Positions 26,370-37,879 of a stretch of 64,000 nt of DNA are shown in pieces. Position 1 is the first letter of the stretch, and each line of letters opens with the position of its first letter. The notes beneath the pieces are model-generated. The model was not told the origin of the DNA, did not search any database, and saw nothing but the letters and a program-made list of their open reading frames with translations. Both the position numbers and the translations under genes were made by a program. Source of the stretch: Sapria himalayana (Eukaryota > Streptophyta > Magnoliopsida > Malpighiales > Rafflesiaceae); assembly GCA_029783825.1 (NCBI GenBank), contig JAREIK010002996.1, forward strand, positions 62,001 through 126,000, in the 5' to 3' direction.

Positions 26370-28384
26370 TTTTTTTATTTATTATCATAATTTTTTCGAC
26401 AAAGCTAATGTGTGTGTAGTAAGGTACACATGAAAAATAAACACCTTGCAATTTTTTATTATAAAATTAATTAAACATTAAATATATAAACAACTTCAAA
26501 AAATAGATGTTTATCTTTATAACTAGAAAAAAAAATCAAATGGCTACAAAATTTACAAACTTCATATAACAAGACACACATGAAAAGATGATTGGCTTCA
26601 AGCCACACTCCTAAGTGTTATAAAACACTCTTTATGTTAAAAAATATATAAATATATATATTTTATTGTTATAAATTTTTAAGAATTCATATTAATTTTT
26701 ATAAAGATAATATGAAATAATTTTAAAGGCATAAAATTTCATATTATTTGATATCATTTATAATTTTTAAAATTTTAAAAATTACTTAAAGTGAGAAGAT
26801 AATTAAAAAAAGTTATAATTTTTATTTTAATAAAGACAATATAATAAAAGTTAATAGTAAAAATATTTCTCAATTGTTTAATTATTATAAATTTTAGTAG
26901 GGGAAAACATCTATGTAATTATTTTTAAATATTAATTTATTTTCTTTTAAATTTAATAAAAAAATTAAAATTTTTATTATAATTAAAGATTTTCAAATTT
27001 TGTATTAACTATTTTTTTAAAAGTTTCCTATAATCATAAAATTTTTTTATACATTATAATAATATTAATATTTACTAGTTTATTCGTCAATTCAAATATT
27101 TTTGATAATATTTTTTATTTTATCTTACAATGAATTATTTTACATTTATATTAGTATAAATTTTAATGTATGTTAACTTAATTTGTAAAATATCGATAAA
27201 AATTATTATACTTATTGAATTAATTATTTAATTTTACTTTAATACAAATTATTAAGTTTCTTAATTAAACATTTTAAAAAATTTTTTTGTATAATTTTTT
27301 AAAAAATTAAGATATCGTAAAAATAGTTATTTTTGTCCTTAATAATATAATTGTTTTTTGTATTTTTATATTTTTTAAATTATTTATTTATAATATCCTT
27401 TTTTATAATTTTACGAGGAGAATGTTTCTTTCAAGGACCACTCATCTATAGACCATTAACATGCATTTAATAAACAAAAATAAATAAAATATTAAAACTA
27501 ATAAAAAATTAAAAAAAAATAAATATTAGCTAGTGAAATTCCATCACTAAATTCGTCCATATGTTTTGGATTTAATTAGCTAAGGAAGTTCTGTCACTAA
27601 ATTCTTCGCTATTCCAGATTTAATTATCTAGGGAAGTTTCGTCGCTAAATCCATCGATATATTTTATATTTAATTAGCTAGGAATGTTCCATCACTAAAT
27701 TTTATCACAATATTCTGGATGGAATTGGCTAGGGAAATTCTGTCGCTAAAATCTGTCACTATATTCATTATGTAATTAGCTAGAGAAATTCTGTCGCTAA
27801 ATCTGTCGCTATATTTCGAAATGTAATTAGCTAGGAAAATTTTGTTGATAAAATTCGTCGCTATGTTCGAGAAGTAATTAGCTAGGAAATTCCGTCACTA
27901 AAATCTGCCGCTATATTCCAAATATAATTAGCTAGGAAAATTCCATTGCTAAATCCGTCGCTAAATTCTAGGTTTTATTAGCTAGAAAAATTCCCTCACT
28001 AAATCCATTGTTATATTCAGGATTTTATTAGCTAGGAAAAATCCGTGGCTAAATCCATTGCTTAATTCCCCGGTTTTCTAAAGTAAAATTTATGAAATAT
28101 ATTTTGTCACTAATCCATCGCTAATCTTTCGCTAAATTCCCCACTTTTCTTGAGTGGATTTTATGAAAATATTCTATCGCTAATCCATCGCTAATCCATT
28201 GTTAAATTCTCCGCTTTTCTTGAGAGGAATTTACAAAAAATATTTCGTTGCTAATCCGTTGCAGATTTTTAATTCAATGAAAAATCATAAATCCCTTGCT
28301 ATTCCCTAGCTAATCTTTCACAATTTAGGTAGATGTTGATCCCTAGCTAAAATTTTATAGCTAAATGAACATTTTCTTGTAGTG
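26370..28384. mobile_element. CACTA element copy E (family 2), right-terminal part
   Basis: Ends in TTTTCTTGTAGTG at 28372-28384. From about 27530 to 28320 it holds more than a dozen subterminal repeats built on TTAGCTAGGGAAATTCCGTC and GCTAAATCCGTCGCTATATT, the usual transposase-binding zone of CACTA elements. The AT-rich body 26370-27480 is homologous, inverted, to 40970-41950 of copy F (shared landmarks: the AAGGTACA(C/A)ATGAAAAA block, AAAAGATGATT, CTTTCAAGGACCACTCATC) and to 4080-4740 of copy D. No transposase is visible. The left terminus is not found; a GATA array begins about 35 bp after the right terminus. Confidence 0.8.
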
Positions 28385-29190
28385 TTACATCTACATGAAC
28401 ATGAACAAAAATATTATTATATAGATTGAAAATTGATAGATATATAGATATAAGTATATATTGACAGCTAGATATACATTTAGATAGTTATATTGATATA
28501 TGGATAGAAAAATAGATAGATAGTTAGATATAAAGAAAAATAGATAGAAAGATAATAAAGATGGATAGATAAAAATATAGATAGACATATAGATAGACAT
28601 ATAGATAGACATATAGATAGAGAGATAAATAGATAGACAGATAGATAGATAGACATATAGATTGATAGTTGATAGAAAGATATATAGACATGTAGATAGA
28701 TATTAAGATAGATAGAAATATATACACATAGATACACACATATAGATAGAGAGATAGATTGAAAGGTAGATTGACTGATAGATAGATAGATAGAAAAATA
28801 GATAAAAAGATAGAGAAAAACATAGATCAATAGATAGATAGACAATTATATAGACAAATAGATAAACAGATAGATTGATAGAGAGATAGATAGATAAATA
28901 GAAAGATAGATAAATATATTATAGATAGATCGATAGACAAGTAGATATAGAGATAGAAAGATTGATCAATAGATATATAGATAGACAGATAGATAGAAAG
29001 ATAGTTTGACAAATAGAAAGACAAATAGACAGATAGACAAATAGACAAATAAATTGATAGAAAGATAGATAAACATTTATATAGACAGACACACAGAATG
29101 ATAGATAAATAATTTGATACACATATTGATAAACACGTAGATAGATAAATTAATAGTGAGATAGATAGACAAACAGATAGATATACATAT

Positions 29191-29233
<43 letters not shown>

Positions 29234-29382
29234 TAGATAGATAGATTGATAGATAAAATGATATTATGATTGATAAACATATTGATAGAATGATTGATTG
29301 ATAAATTGATAGATATATTGATATACATAATGATATATTGATAGATAGAAAGATTGATAGATATATAGATAGATAAATAGAT

Positions 29383-29413
<31 letters not shown>

Positions 29414-29422
29414 CAGACATAT

Positions 29423-29457
<35 letters not shown>

Positions 29458-30675
29458 AATATAGATATAAAGATAGATAGATATTCAGATTGTTAGATAG
29501 ATTGATAGACATTTTGATAGATATATAGACATATTGAAAGAAAGATCGATATAAAGATTAATAGACGGATTGTTAAACAGATTGTTAGACAGATTGATAG
29601 ACAGATTTATAGACAGATAGATAGTTAGATAGATAGATAGATGATAGATAAAAAGATAGACAAATAAATAGCCCGATAGATAGATAGATAGATTATTTTT
29701 CAAATATATAGATGATAGATAGCTAGATAGATAAACAAATATATAGATAGTTAGATAGGTAAATAGATTGATATATAGATAGGTAGATTAATATGTTGCT
29801 AGAAAGATAGATAAATAGATAGATAGATAGACAGAAAATTAGATAGATAGATATACATATAGATAAACAAGTAGATAGATAGATAAATAAATAGATAGAT
29901 TGACAAACAGATAGATAAATAGATAAAAATAAAGATAATCAAATAGATAGTTAGATAGATAGATTGATACAAAGATAGATAGACATATAGATAGATAGAT
30001 AGATAGAGTCACAAATAGATATATAGATAGAATGATAAATAAACAGATAGACAATCAAATAGATAGATATATAGAAAGATATACAAATAGATAGATAGAA
30101 TAGACAAATAGATAAAAAAGTAGATAAATAGATAGATAGACATATAGATAGACTAATTGATAGACATAAAGATAGATAGACAAATAGATGATCTATTTGT
30201 CTATTAGATATACAGGCAGGTAGACAAGTAGGAAGACAGTCAGGCAGGTAGACAGATAGACACACAAACACATAGATAGATAGACATGTAGATTGATAGT
30301 TAGAAAGTCAAATAAATAAATAGAAATATAGATAGATAGGCAAAAAAAAGAAAAATAGACATTTAGATAGATAGTTTAATAGACAAATTGATAGACAGAT
30401 TGTTAGAGAGAGAGATAGATTGATTTATTGATTGATTGATAGATAGATAGTTAAATAAATATGCACACACATAGATAGATAAAGAGATAGACAAGCAGCC
30501 ATGTAATAAGTCAGTCAAGCAGGTAGACAGATAGATAGACAAACATACAGATATATAGACATGTAGATAGATAGTCAAAAAGTCAAACAAACAAATTGAA
30601 AGATAGATAGACAGACAACAAAAAGACAAATTGATAGACAGATTGATAGAGAGATTAATTGAAAGATTGATACAC
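28385..30675 (+). repeat. GATA tetranucleotide array 2 (2.3 kb)
   Basis: Degenerate GATA array lying exactly between two CACTA termini: TAGTG of copy E at 28380-28384 and CACTA of element A at 30676. The first 35 bp after copy E are not yet periodic. A pair of direct copies of about 130 bp, with CAGGTAGACAGATAG, CACAAACA and AGACATGTAGAT in order, lies at about 30220-30320 and 30510-30600. All long open frames are translations of the repeat. Confidence 0.9.
30176..30204. other. 14-bp-arm inverted repeat at a strand switch in GATA array 2
   Basis: ATAGACAAATAGAT at 30176-30189 is followed after one base by its exact complement at 30191-30204. For these few units the array switches from GATA to TATC, then returns to GATA. 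This is the footprint of a tiny inversion or fold-back copy within the array. Confidence 0.7.
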
Positions 30676-30990
30676 CACTACAATAATAATTCCAAATAGC
30701 TTGGGAATTTTCCCTAGCACAATGGGTTATTTTTATCGCTAAAGTGGATATAATGATGGAATAATGATGGAACCTTTCCCAAGCTAAAGTGCTCGTTGCT
30801 AAAAAATAACGAGGGAGAGAGTCCCTAGATAAAAAATTTTAGCGACGGAAAATACCCTTGCTAAATTAATAATTTCCCTATCTAATTTTTACCTTAATTT
30901 GAAGCTTCAAAAAATTTCCTAACTAAATTAGCAAAAGAAAAATCCCTAGCTAAATTACCAAGGGAAAATTCCCTAGCTTTTTTCATTCAA
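30676..30990. repeat. Left terminus and subterminal repeats of element A
   Basis: Terminal CACTACAATAATAATTCC, then about eight short motifs in both orientations based on CCCTAGCTAAATTAGC and GCGACGGAA. The TIR differs from the common CACTACAAGAAAA by G-to-T and an A-to-T change, so it may be weakened. Confidence 0.75.
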
Positions 30991-31439
30991 AAAACTATTT
31001 TCACTATTTTATTTTTTTTTCAAAAAATTTAATTAAATAATTTCATGTTTTTATATTAAATTGAGTAAAAACAAAAACTATAAATGATATATTATAATTA
31101 ACAAAAATTAAAATCAGTTAATATATGATTCTAATACAATTTTTTACATAGTTAAAACAAAAATATAACAAAATTTTATTATATCTTATTTACCGATATA
31201 TCTAATGATAGTGTATAAAATTAATCTATCCATGAAATTGACATTGCTTTCTCTCCCCAACTATTCTGGTCATCATCTTTCTATTTCGACAAAGCTATCC
31301 TAGTCGTGGTGCATCATGTCTAGTGAAAAATCCATTCACTTCTACATGCTTCATATGGGAAACATTGGGGTACCATATCTGTATGAAATTTAAATTAGTC
31401 AATTAAATTAAAAATAAATAAATAAAGTTATATTTAGAT

Positions 31440-31930
31440 AAATATATAATATTGTAGTATATATGTACATTTATACTGTAGTGTATATATACATATATAC
31501 TACCATTTCACTAGTTAGATAAATTACTATAGTATATGTACATATATACTATAGTATTATATGTGCATTTAAACTGAGTATATATGTACATATATATAAG
31601 AGTATTATAAGTACATATATACTCAGTATATATGCACATATAATATTGTAGAATTATATGTACTTATATACTATTGTATATATGTAGATATACTGAGTAT
31701 ATATGTACATATAAACTATAGTATTATACGTACATATATATTCATTATATATGTACATATATACCAGTAAATACATACATATGTACTTGGTATATACGTA
31801 GATATATACTTAGTATATACATATATATATATATATACTCAATATATATTACATATGTACTATAGTATGCATGTAAGTATATACTCCAATATTATATGTA
31901 TATATATATATAATCACATAGCCTCGGATG
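31440..31930. repeat. Palindromic AT minisatellite, block 1 of element A
   Basis: Variants of a self-complementary unit close to AGTATATATGTACATATATACT, about 22-24 bp, repeated some 15-20 times with drift (TACGTA, TGCATA variants). Single strands of this repeat can fold into hairpins and the duplex into cruciforms. Confidence 0.8.
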
Positions 31931-32022
31931 ACACAAAACTACAACAAATTAGTATTACCCCATTTATAATTCACAAAGATGGCACAAAACTTCACTATCA
32001 ATATAAATAAGAAATGCAAAGA

Positions 32023-32390
32023 TTATTTAAATTTAGGAAAATATCTCTGAAAACTCATAGAGGAAAACCTCGAAGATAAGCCACGAGCCAGGCTTGGTGC
32101 ATCAAAGTTTGCATCTTGCCACCCCGTAACCAGAACTCTCTCCTGGTCCTAAGGTTTATAAGTGTGTTGCTTTGCCCCACCATGAAGGAGCTGACAAGCT
32201 AACAAAAAAACGGGCAGATGAAATAAAGATAGATCGTCAGTAATGGTAACCATCAACAAAACAATAAGAAACATTAACATTGAAAAATGGAGCACCCTAC
32301 CATGCTCATGTGCAACACAGGATGATAAAAATATTTTTTGCATAATAATTTTGAATAAATACATTCTACGCAACCCTTGTTTTGCATAGT
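32023..32390 (-). other. Gene-like GC-richer segment in element A, unidentified
   Basis: Between two palindromic repeat blocks lies sequence of higher complexity and GC content. On the minus strand one frame is open for 43 codons to a TAA at 32023-32025 (contains VLVTGWQDANFDAPSLARGL), with a TAG just before it, after a longer open part to 32373. Other frames are also partly open, so the reading frame is not certain. Its position matches that of the recognised host fragments nearby, which suggests a captured host piece, but I cannot name the source. Confidence 0.3.
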
Positions 32391-32689
32391 TAAAACAAAA
32401 ACATAATAAAATTTTATTAAACCTTTTTCATCAATGTATCTAATGACTTTGCATAAAGTATAATCTATCCGTGAAATTGATGTTCCTTTTTCTCCCCCAT
32501 CTTCTCTGATCACCATCTTTCTGCTGCGACAAAATTATCCTAGATGTGGGGCATCATGTCTTTTGAAAAATCCCTTCACTTCTACAAGCTTCATATAGGG
32601 AACATTGTAGTATTATATCTGTACGAAAATTAAACCAGTCAATCAATTCAAATAATAAATAAAAAAAATTTTATTTTGATAAATATATA

Positions 32690-33130
32690 ATACTGTATTA
32701 TATATGTACATTTATACTATAGTGTATATGTACATATATACTAGCATTTCACTAGTTACATATATTACTATACTATATATCTACATATAATTCTGTAGTA
32801 TTTTTGTACATTTATTATAATATATATGTAGATATACTGAGTATATATGTACATTATACTATAGTATTTACGTACGTATATACTACGTTATATACGTATG
32901 TATATGCTATAGTATATAAGTACGTATATACTGTAGTATATAAGTACGTATATACTGTAGTATATAAGTATGTATATACTGTAGTATATAAGTACGTATA
33001 TACTGTAGTATATAAGTACGTATATACTGTAGTATATAAGTACGTATATAGTGTAGTATATATGTACGTATATACTACAGTATATAGTATATATGAACAT
33101 ATATACTCAGTATGTACGTATAAGAGATAT
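32690..33130. repeat. Palindromic AT minisatellite, block 2, with a regular 24-bp array
   Basis: Drifted 22-24 bp palindromic units, and at about 32905-33085 a clean run of seven 24-bp units of GTATATAAGTACGTATATAC+TGTA. Because 24 is a multiple of three, both strands show long open frames of Val-Tyr-Lys-Tyr type; these are not genes. Confidence 0.85.
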
Positions 33131-33155
33131 ACTAGCATTTCTCTTATCTGCACAT

Positions 33156-33708
33156 ATAAGAAAAACCTCTCATTGAACCAAGAAACTATTTCAGAGTGCG
33201 TCTCTTTTCTAAATCTCTCATTAACATCCTAACATGTCTGGAACAACAGAGACATTCTAATTCAATGATCAAAGAATGCACATCAGGCTTTCGTGTAATT
33301 AAATAATGAGCAATGAAATGTAACTCAACATGACCATGGCACACAAACTCATGAGTGATGGTAGGGTTCGAAGAAGTAAAATAACTAGACCACTGCCTTT
33401 TACAATTTCTATCATTCTTGCAAGAATATTTGGAGTTAAGGCTTCAAAAACCTACACAATTGCAAGGGAAAAAAAGGAGTTATTAGAAGTGATGAGAATC
33501 TTAAAAATAGTATCTAAAAAGAAAAGAAAAGTAGAACTCACAAAATACACATGCCATAAGTATTTTCTAGAATTCTTTCAAAATCCTTCTACAAGCAAAA
33601 GGAAACAACTCTACTTTCAAAAAACAAAGAGAAGGAATCAGTTTTTTCTGGGTCAATCAGTCTCCTCATCATTAACTTTTTAATCTACTTTGCTAGTTTT
33701 CTCTTGTG
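33156..33708 (-). pseudogene. Captured fragment of NAT10/Kre33-type RNA cytidine acetyltransferase
   Basis: The family makes N4-acetylcytidine in 18S rRNA and tRNA in the nucleolus. The minus strand carries part of its N-terminal (DUF1726/TmcA_N) region with introns. Exon 1 (33708-33541) reads HKRKLAK-stop-IKKL, then RRLIDPEKTDSFSLFFES, then KDFERILENTYGMCIL. Exon 2 (33451-33329) reads FEALTPNILARMIE, GSGLVILLLRTLPSL and ends MVM. Exon 3 (33228-about 33156) reads DVNERFRKETHSE and FNERFFL. Acceptors GTGTAG and GTTAG are intact. Damage: in-frame stops in exon 1 (a Gln and a Tyr codon turned TAG), apparent loss of about four bases at the exon 1 donor, and donor GT to TT after exon 2. Retained introns show that genomic DNA, not mRNA, was captured. 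A 117-codon plus-strand frame over it is its antisense shadow. Lies between palindromic blocks 2 and 3. Family match from memory of motifs, strong. Confidence 0.8.
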
Positions 33709-33779
33709 GCATCATCACGCAAGCATCAAATTCAGATGGAATTAAAAATCTAGTCAAATTTCTTAGAGATCATGGCAGC

Positions 33780-34060
33780 AAATTTAGTATATACATACAT
33801 ATATACTATAATATATATGTACATATATTAGTGCAGTTTATATGTAATATATACTGCACTATTTTATGTACATATATACTCAATATATCTACATATATAC
33901 CAAGTACATATGATACTGAGTATATATGTACATATATACTGTAGTATATATGATACTGAGTATATATGTACATATATACTATAGTATATATGATATAGAG
34001 TATATATGTACATATATACTATAGTATATACATACATATATAGACACTTAAATATAATCA
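33780..34060. repeat. Palindromic AT minisatellite, block 3 of element A
   Basis: Further units of the TATATGTACATATATACT type, flanking the captured NAT10 fragment on its upstream side. Followed at 34056 by the AATCACATAGCCTC block that also follows block 1. Confidence 0.8.
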
Positions 34061-34139
34061 CATAGCCTCAGATGATAAAAAAGTGCAACAAATTAGTATT
34101 ATCCCATTTATACTTCATAAAGAAGGCACAAAACTTCAG

Positions 34140-34388
34140 GGGCTAATCTTTCTAGTTTATCCAGCCATCTCTCATGTATTGTAGTGCAAGAGAAGTGTTG
34201 GAGACAATGCATTCATGGGGATTGAATGAATTGTTGGCATTAACCATTAAGTTGTTAAGATCACTTCCTGGTAAGAAGGGATTCATGTCTTGGTCTCCCA
34301 TGCTATGGATCAGTTGTAGACCAAGATGCCCCTAGAAAAATAGCTTTTAATAGCCATAATTCATCATGTTCAGCCCATCATCATCCAT
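34140..34388 (-). pseudogene. Captured N-terminal fragment of a BBR/BPC GAGA-binding transcription factor
   Basis: Class I BASIC PENTACYSTEINE proteins bind GA-rich DNA and recruit Polycomb factors in plants. One minus-strand frame from ATG at 34388 reads MDDDGLNMMNYGY, stop, then GHLGLQLIHSMGDQDMNPFL, PGSDLNNLMVNANNSF, NPHECIVSN and YMRDGWIN, stop, KD, stop. This follows the conserved order of the class I N-terminus (start MDDDGLNMRNWGYYEP, GHLGLQLMSSM, KPFLPGRD, DYMRDGWINQRDKF). About 82 codons stay in frame without an indel, but four stop codons are present. The C-terminal five-cysteine DNA-binding domain is absent. The sequence ends at a copy of the element's own CACAAAACTTCA block, which marks the capture joint. 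It is on the same strand as the element's genes. Confidence 0.8.
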
Positions 34389-35279
34389 GAAACTACGAAC
34401 ATGCAAGAGAGGGAGAACAAGTAAAATGAACACATTTAATTGAATTTCATTAGCAATCGTAATGGCTATTAACATTTCAATAGTTTAATTCACAAAATGA
34501 CCGATAATAAGTAGTTACATATCTGAACAACGACAACGTAGAACTACACCAAATAAGAGTGTCAAGAACAAACTTGCATCTACGTGGGACTAAAATTTTT
34601 GTTCGACTCACAATTTCAGAAGCTAACGTACTATTCCTAACACCAAGAGGACCAGCCAATCCTTTTACATACCTATAATAGGCTAAAACTCTACCCAAAA
34701 TATTTGACTATACTCAAACATATTCATATATATATATAAATAGTAATTATAGACATGAACAAACAAAAATCTAAGTTGATAGTCATACAACTTCAAAAAA
34801 TATCTAAAAGATATCCAGAAATGATGTTGAGAGAGAAAGTGTGTGTGAATAATAAAATGCTTCAGGAATAATGAAGATAATAGAAGCTTGGCCTCCTTTT
34901 GATCCAGCAGAGACAACCAAAGATGGGACCCATGCATAGGAAGGACCATGACAATGTTTGAAGGCTTTGAATCAAAATTTTTTCATGCATCTCACATTAG
35001 ATGTATAACAAAGATTCATTATTAGGTAAATTGGCAAAGCAAAGAACAAAACTAGAATAAAAAAAATTGATACCTCAAAAAATATATTATCTTGTTTTGA
35101 TACACATAGACAAAAATCAAAAATACTTCAAAAATAATTATAATACGAAATCATCCTCATAATTAATTATTGAATGTGTGTTAGCCTCTCTTATGAGATT
35201 TTGCAGTTGAATCTTGGAATGCGATTTGTCACGTCAATGCCGCTTACTATGACCCCATATAAGATATCTACTATTGCAT
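34389..35279 (-). other. Element A sequence between the BPC fragment and Transposase_24 gene
   Basis: 34389-34470 may be 5' leader of the captured BPC gene. 34480-35060 is homologous to 55068-55640 in element B, including a CCTATAATAGGCTAAAACTC block at 34672 and 55247 and again at 63739 in element C. The 73-codon minus-strand frame at 34477-34698 is only partly kept in B, so its coding status is open. The stretch is probably the 3' region of the element's own transcript. Confidence 0.5.
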
Positions 35280-37158
35280 TAAATTCTTAGTTTCTTTCAT
35301 CTCATCATTTATTTCTTTAATTTCTTACTTTTCTTCATTCATATGAGTAATCTGCTTATACTCTCTTCTTTCATTTCCTACATTTCTTCTTTCGAATGAG
35401 TAATCTTCTCTTCATTCTCTTCTTTCATTTCCTGCATTTCTTTTTTCAAATGAGATATATGCTCATCCTTCTCTTTCATTTCAGTCTCTATAACTTCAAA
35501 ACATTTATTTGTTTCCATTACTTGTTGTTTGACCACCTCATCCACCTTTGTTGTGATAGATAAATTAGAAGCACGACTGCTACAATAAAATTCCACTTCC
35601 TTCGTGCTGATGCCATACACTCCATTACTTCTTATGACCTCCTATGGTCTCCAAATAGATAGGATCATAGTCAATTAGTTGAAGATCGATAGAACCCTCA
35701 ACTTGTTGAGAAGCAGCAGTCACACATTCCTCAATTAGTTTCTATGATAAAATAGAAAAAAATAATATTATAGATATACACAAAATAAATTTAATAGTTT
35801 GCATTCCAAACAACTTTCAAAATTTACTGTAGTACTATAAAAATTTTATTAATATAATAGATTCTTATAGTAATCATTGGAGACTTGTTATCAACAAACT
35901 GACCATCTAATTTCTTCACATGTATCTTTTTGAAAATCTCATAAAAATTGAGATATCGACCAAATTTTTTAGCCTAGAGTATGTATTTATTAAGTCATAA
36001 AATAACAAATTATAAAAAATTGTAACAATATTAATAAAACCACGCACAGATTTTATTTATTTAGACTATTAGGAAAACAACTAAATATATAAACGTTTAC
36101 AATTATAGAATTGTACCCAATCTTGAGCATGCTCAATGCTTGCCTTTGACCCTCCAGTGTGGCGAGACATTTCCGTACCTAGTTTGGCTACCCACTTCAT
36201 CAATATTTGCTAGAAATCTCAGATTTTTTCTTCAAATCTGGCTCCTCTCAATACTTATAGCACTTGGGCTAATCATCCTTGGATATAGAATCTGGCCTTT
36301 CTTTATCTTCTTCAATTTCTGGACAAAATTAGAATACCATTCAGCATCTTTGCTCTCCCACAATGACTTTATCTTTCCATTAAATTTGGGTAGCCATGTG
36401 CACAGATTCTATATATAGAAAAATCACAAAAGAATTTATATTAATAACAATGGCATACTTATTTACTGCTTGAATAATAACTAACATAATAGTTAACTAA
36501 TTAGATAATTAATTTTCCATGCATTTGTTTCATTATTTTTGCTTGAAAGTCATTAAAATTAGACTTTTTTATCGATTTAGAAACTTTCTTCCATGAGAAT
36601 GCTTTAGAATCAATCTTTTTCTTGAAAGACTTTTTAATTATAGCCGAACACTTGTTAGATGGAATAAAACTATAAAAATAAATAAATAACATTGAAAAAA
36701 AATAAATCATAACTATATATAAAATAAACCACTAACAGAAACATCATAGTTTTTTATTCAAGTAATATTTATATATTTCTTACACCTCCAATCCACAATC
36801 TCAATTACTAACTTAGCACTGAATGTAGAGGAATGCACAACATTTGATGATGTCGATAGTTTTGTAAATGGGGGAACTATTGGTGAAAATGTGATGTAGA
36901 AGATGGTAATATACAAAAAGTGTGTGCAGGAAGGAAAATGGGTGCTGTGCTTATATCTGATAAAGCTGATAGTAAAGGTATCAATGATGGTGATGGTGAT
37001 GGTGATGGAAATTTAGATGGTGATTGTAATGTTGATGTCTGGATATTGTGGGTATGAGATGGTACTAAATTTGCTGCATGGTGTAAAATACTAGATGAAT
37101 TTGGTCCATTACTACATCCACGTCCACCTCTACCATGACCATGTCCTTTAGGTGCCAT
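35280..37158 (-). pseudogene. Transposase_24 (Ptta/En/Spm) protein gene of element A, dead
   Basis: The accessory protein of plant CACTA elements, thought to bind the subterminal repeats. Pieces in order on the minus strand: start at 37158, MAPKGHGHGRGGRG and a Ser/Pro-rich region to about 36880; KKKIDSKAFSWKKVSKSIKK and FNDFQAKI at about 36640-36510 (compare the family's WPSWKEIP..WF..F); a block at 36408-36130 with SLWESKDAEWYSNF and a damaged ISKDD..EEPDLKKK copy of the SED..YW..P motif; IHVKKLDGQFVDNKSP at 35940-35880 (family DG.FVDERA); then SIDLQLIDYDPIYLETIGG and a coiled coil with HISHLKKEMQEMKEENEEK at 35620-35378. Several frames are needed, probably for introns plus indels, and stops occur in the SED block. 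Downstream of the TnpD remnant, as in other plant CACTA elements. Confidence 0.75.
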
Positions 37159-37304
37159 TTTTTGTACAAAAAATAAAAACAAAGAACAAATAATAAAGAT
37201 ATGATGAACAACCATGCATTTTAGAATAAAACACATCAATAGATTTTAACAAAATATAGAAAGTCTTTGATAGTTTAATATTATAATATAATTATAATAG
37301 TTTA

Positions 37305-37860
37305 ATTATTGGTATCACTATCATCCTCCAATGAATCTTCTGACATTTTGTATGATTCTGATGAAAGTTTCAACTCATTTTCAGATATAAATCGATAATC
37401 TTCAATTTCTATTGGGCCACCATTTGAGTCACTTAAATTTTCTTGATCTTCATCTACATGCACAGACTCAATATTATATATGTCATCTTCTTGGAATGCC
37501 GATACAATAACTAAGTTTGCACTTTTTTGTTGAGATGTTGGTACTTCAAAATTTGATCAAGCTTTAATTTTGCAAATCATCCACCAATCACTCTTATCAT
37601 GAGATAAACTCAGATATGTATAATAAATATACTTTAGTGGCTTGAACTGCCAAAATAAATGGCACATATTGATTAAATCTATGTTTATGGTTTACATACA
37701 CTAGCTTATAATCCTAATGAATCTTTGCACTCACATTTCGTGTATGATAAAACCACTCATACTTTAATATAACAATCCTATTATTTTGGAGTCCGAGATA
37801 CTCCAACTGAATAACTTCTGTGAGTTGACCATAATAATCAATCTCATTTGTACTATAACT
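37305..37860 (-). pseudogene. C-terminal DUF4216 part of TnpD transposase, element A
   Basis: TnpD is the catalytic transposase of CACTA elements; plant members end with DUF4218 and DUF4216 domains and an acidic tail. The minus strand reads STNEIDYYGQLTEVIQLEYL, NNRIVILKYEWFYHTRNVSA, stop, DYKLVYVNHKHRFNQYVPF, ILAVQATKVYLL, then after a frame change DKSDWWMICKIKA, and ends with an acidic tail ELKLSSESYKMSEDSLEDD and TAA at 37305. This matches the DUF4216 pattern (YYG...E.IEL.Y....VVLFKC.WF...K..Y..VN....Y.PFILA.QA.QVYY). The catalytic Transposase_21 domain should lie further right but is replaced by the 540-bp tandem repeat, so the element cannot encode its own transposase. Confidence 0.75.
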
Positions 37861-37879
37861 TTAGCCTTTAATACATATA

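Noticed and set aside
27530..28320. CRISPR-like look of regularly spaced repeats (also 39840-40920)
   Set aside because: The repeats are diverged, occur in both orientations, sit next to CACTA termini and are in a plant genome; they are subterminal transposase-binding repeats.
32804..33232. 142-codon plus-strand and 99-codon minus-strand Val-Tyr-Lys-Tyr frames
   Set aside because: Product of the 24-bp palindromic repeat, whose length is a multiple of three.
33330..33683. 117-codon plus-strand frame between palindromic repeats
   Set aside because: It is antisense to the NAT10-like exons, which have family motifs and splice sites on the minus strand.
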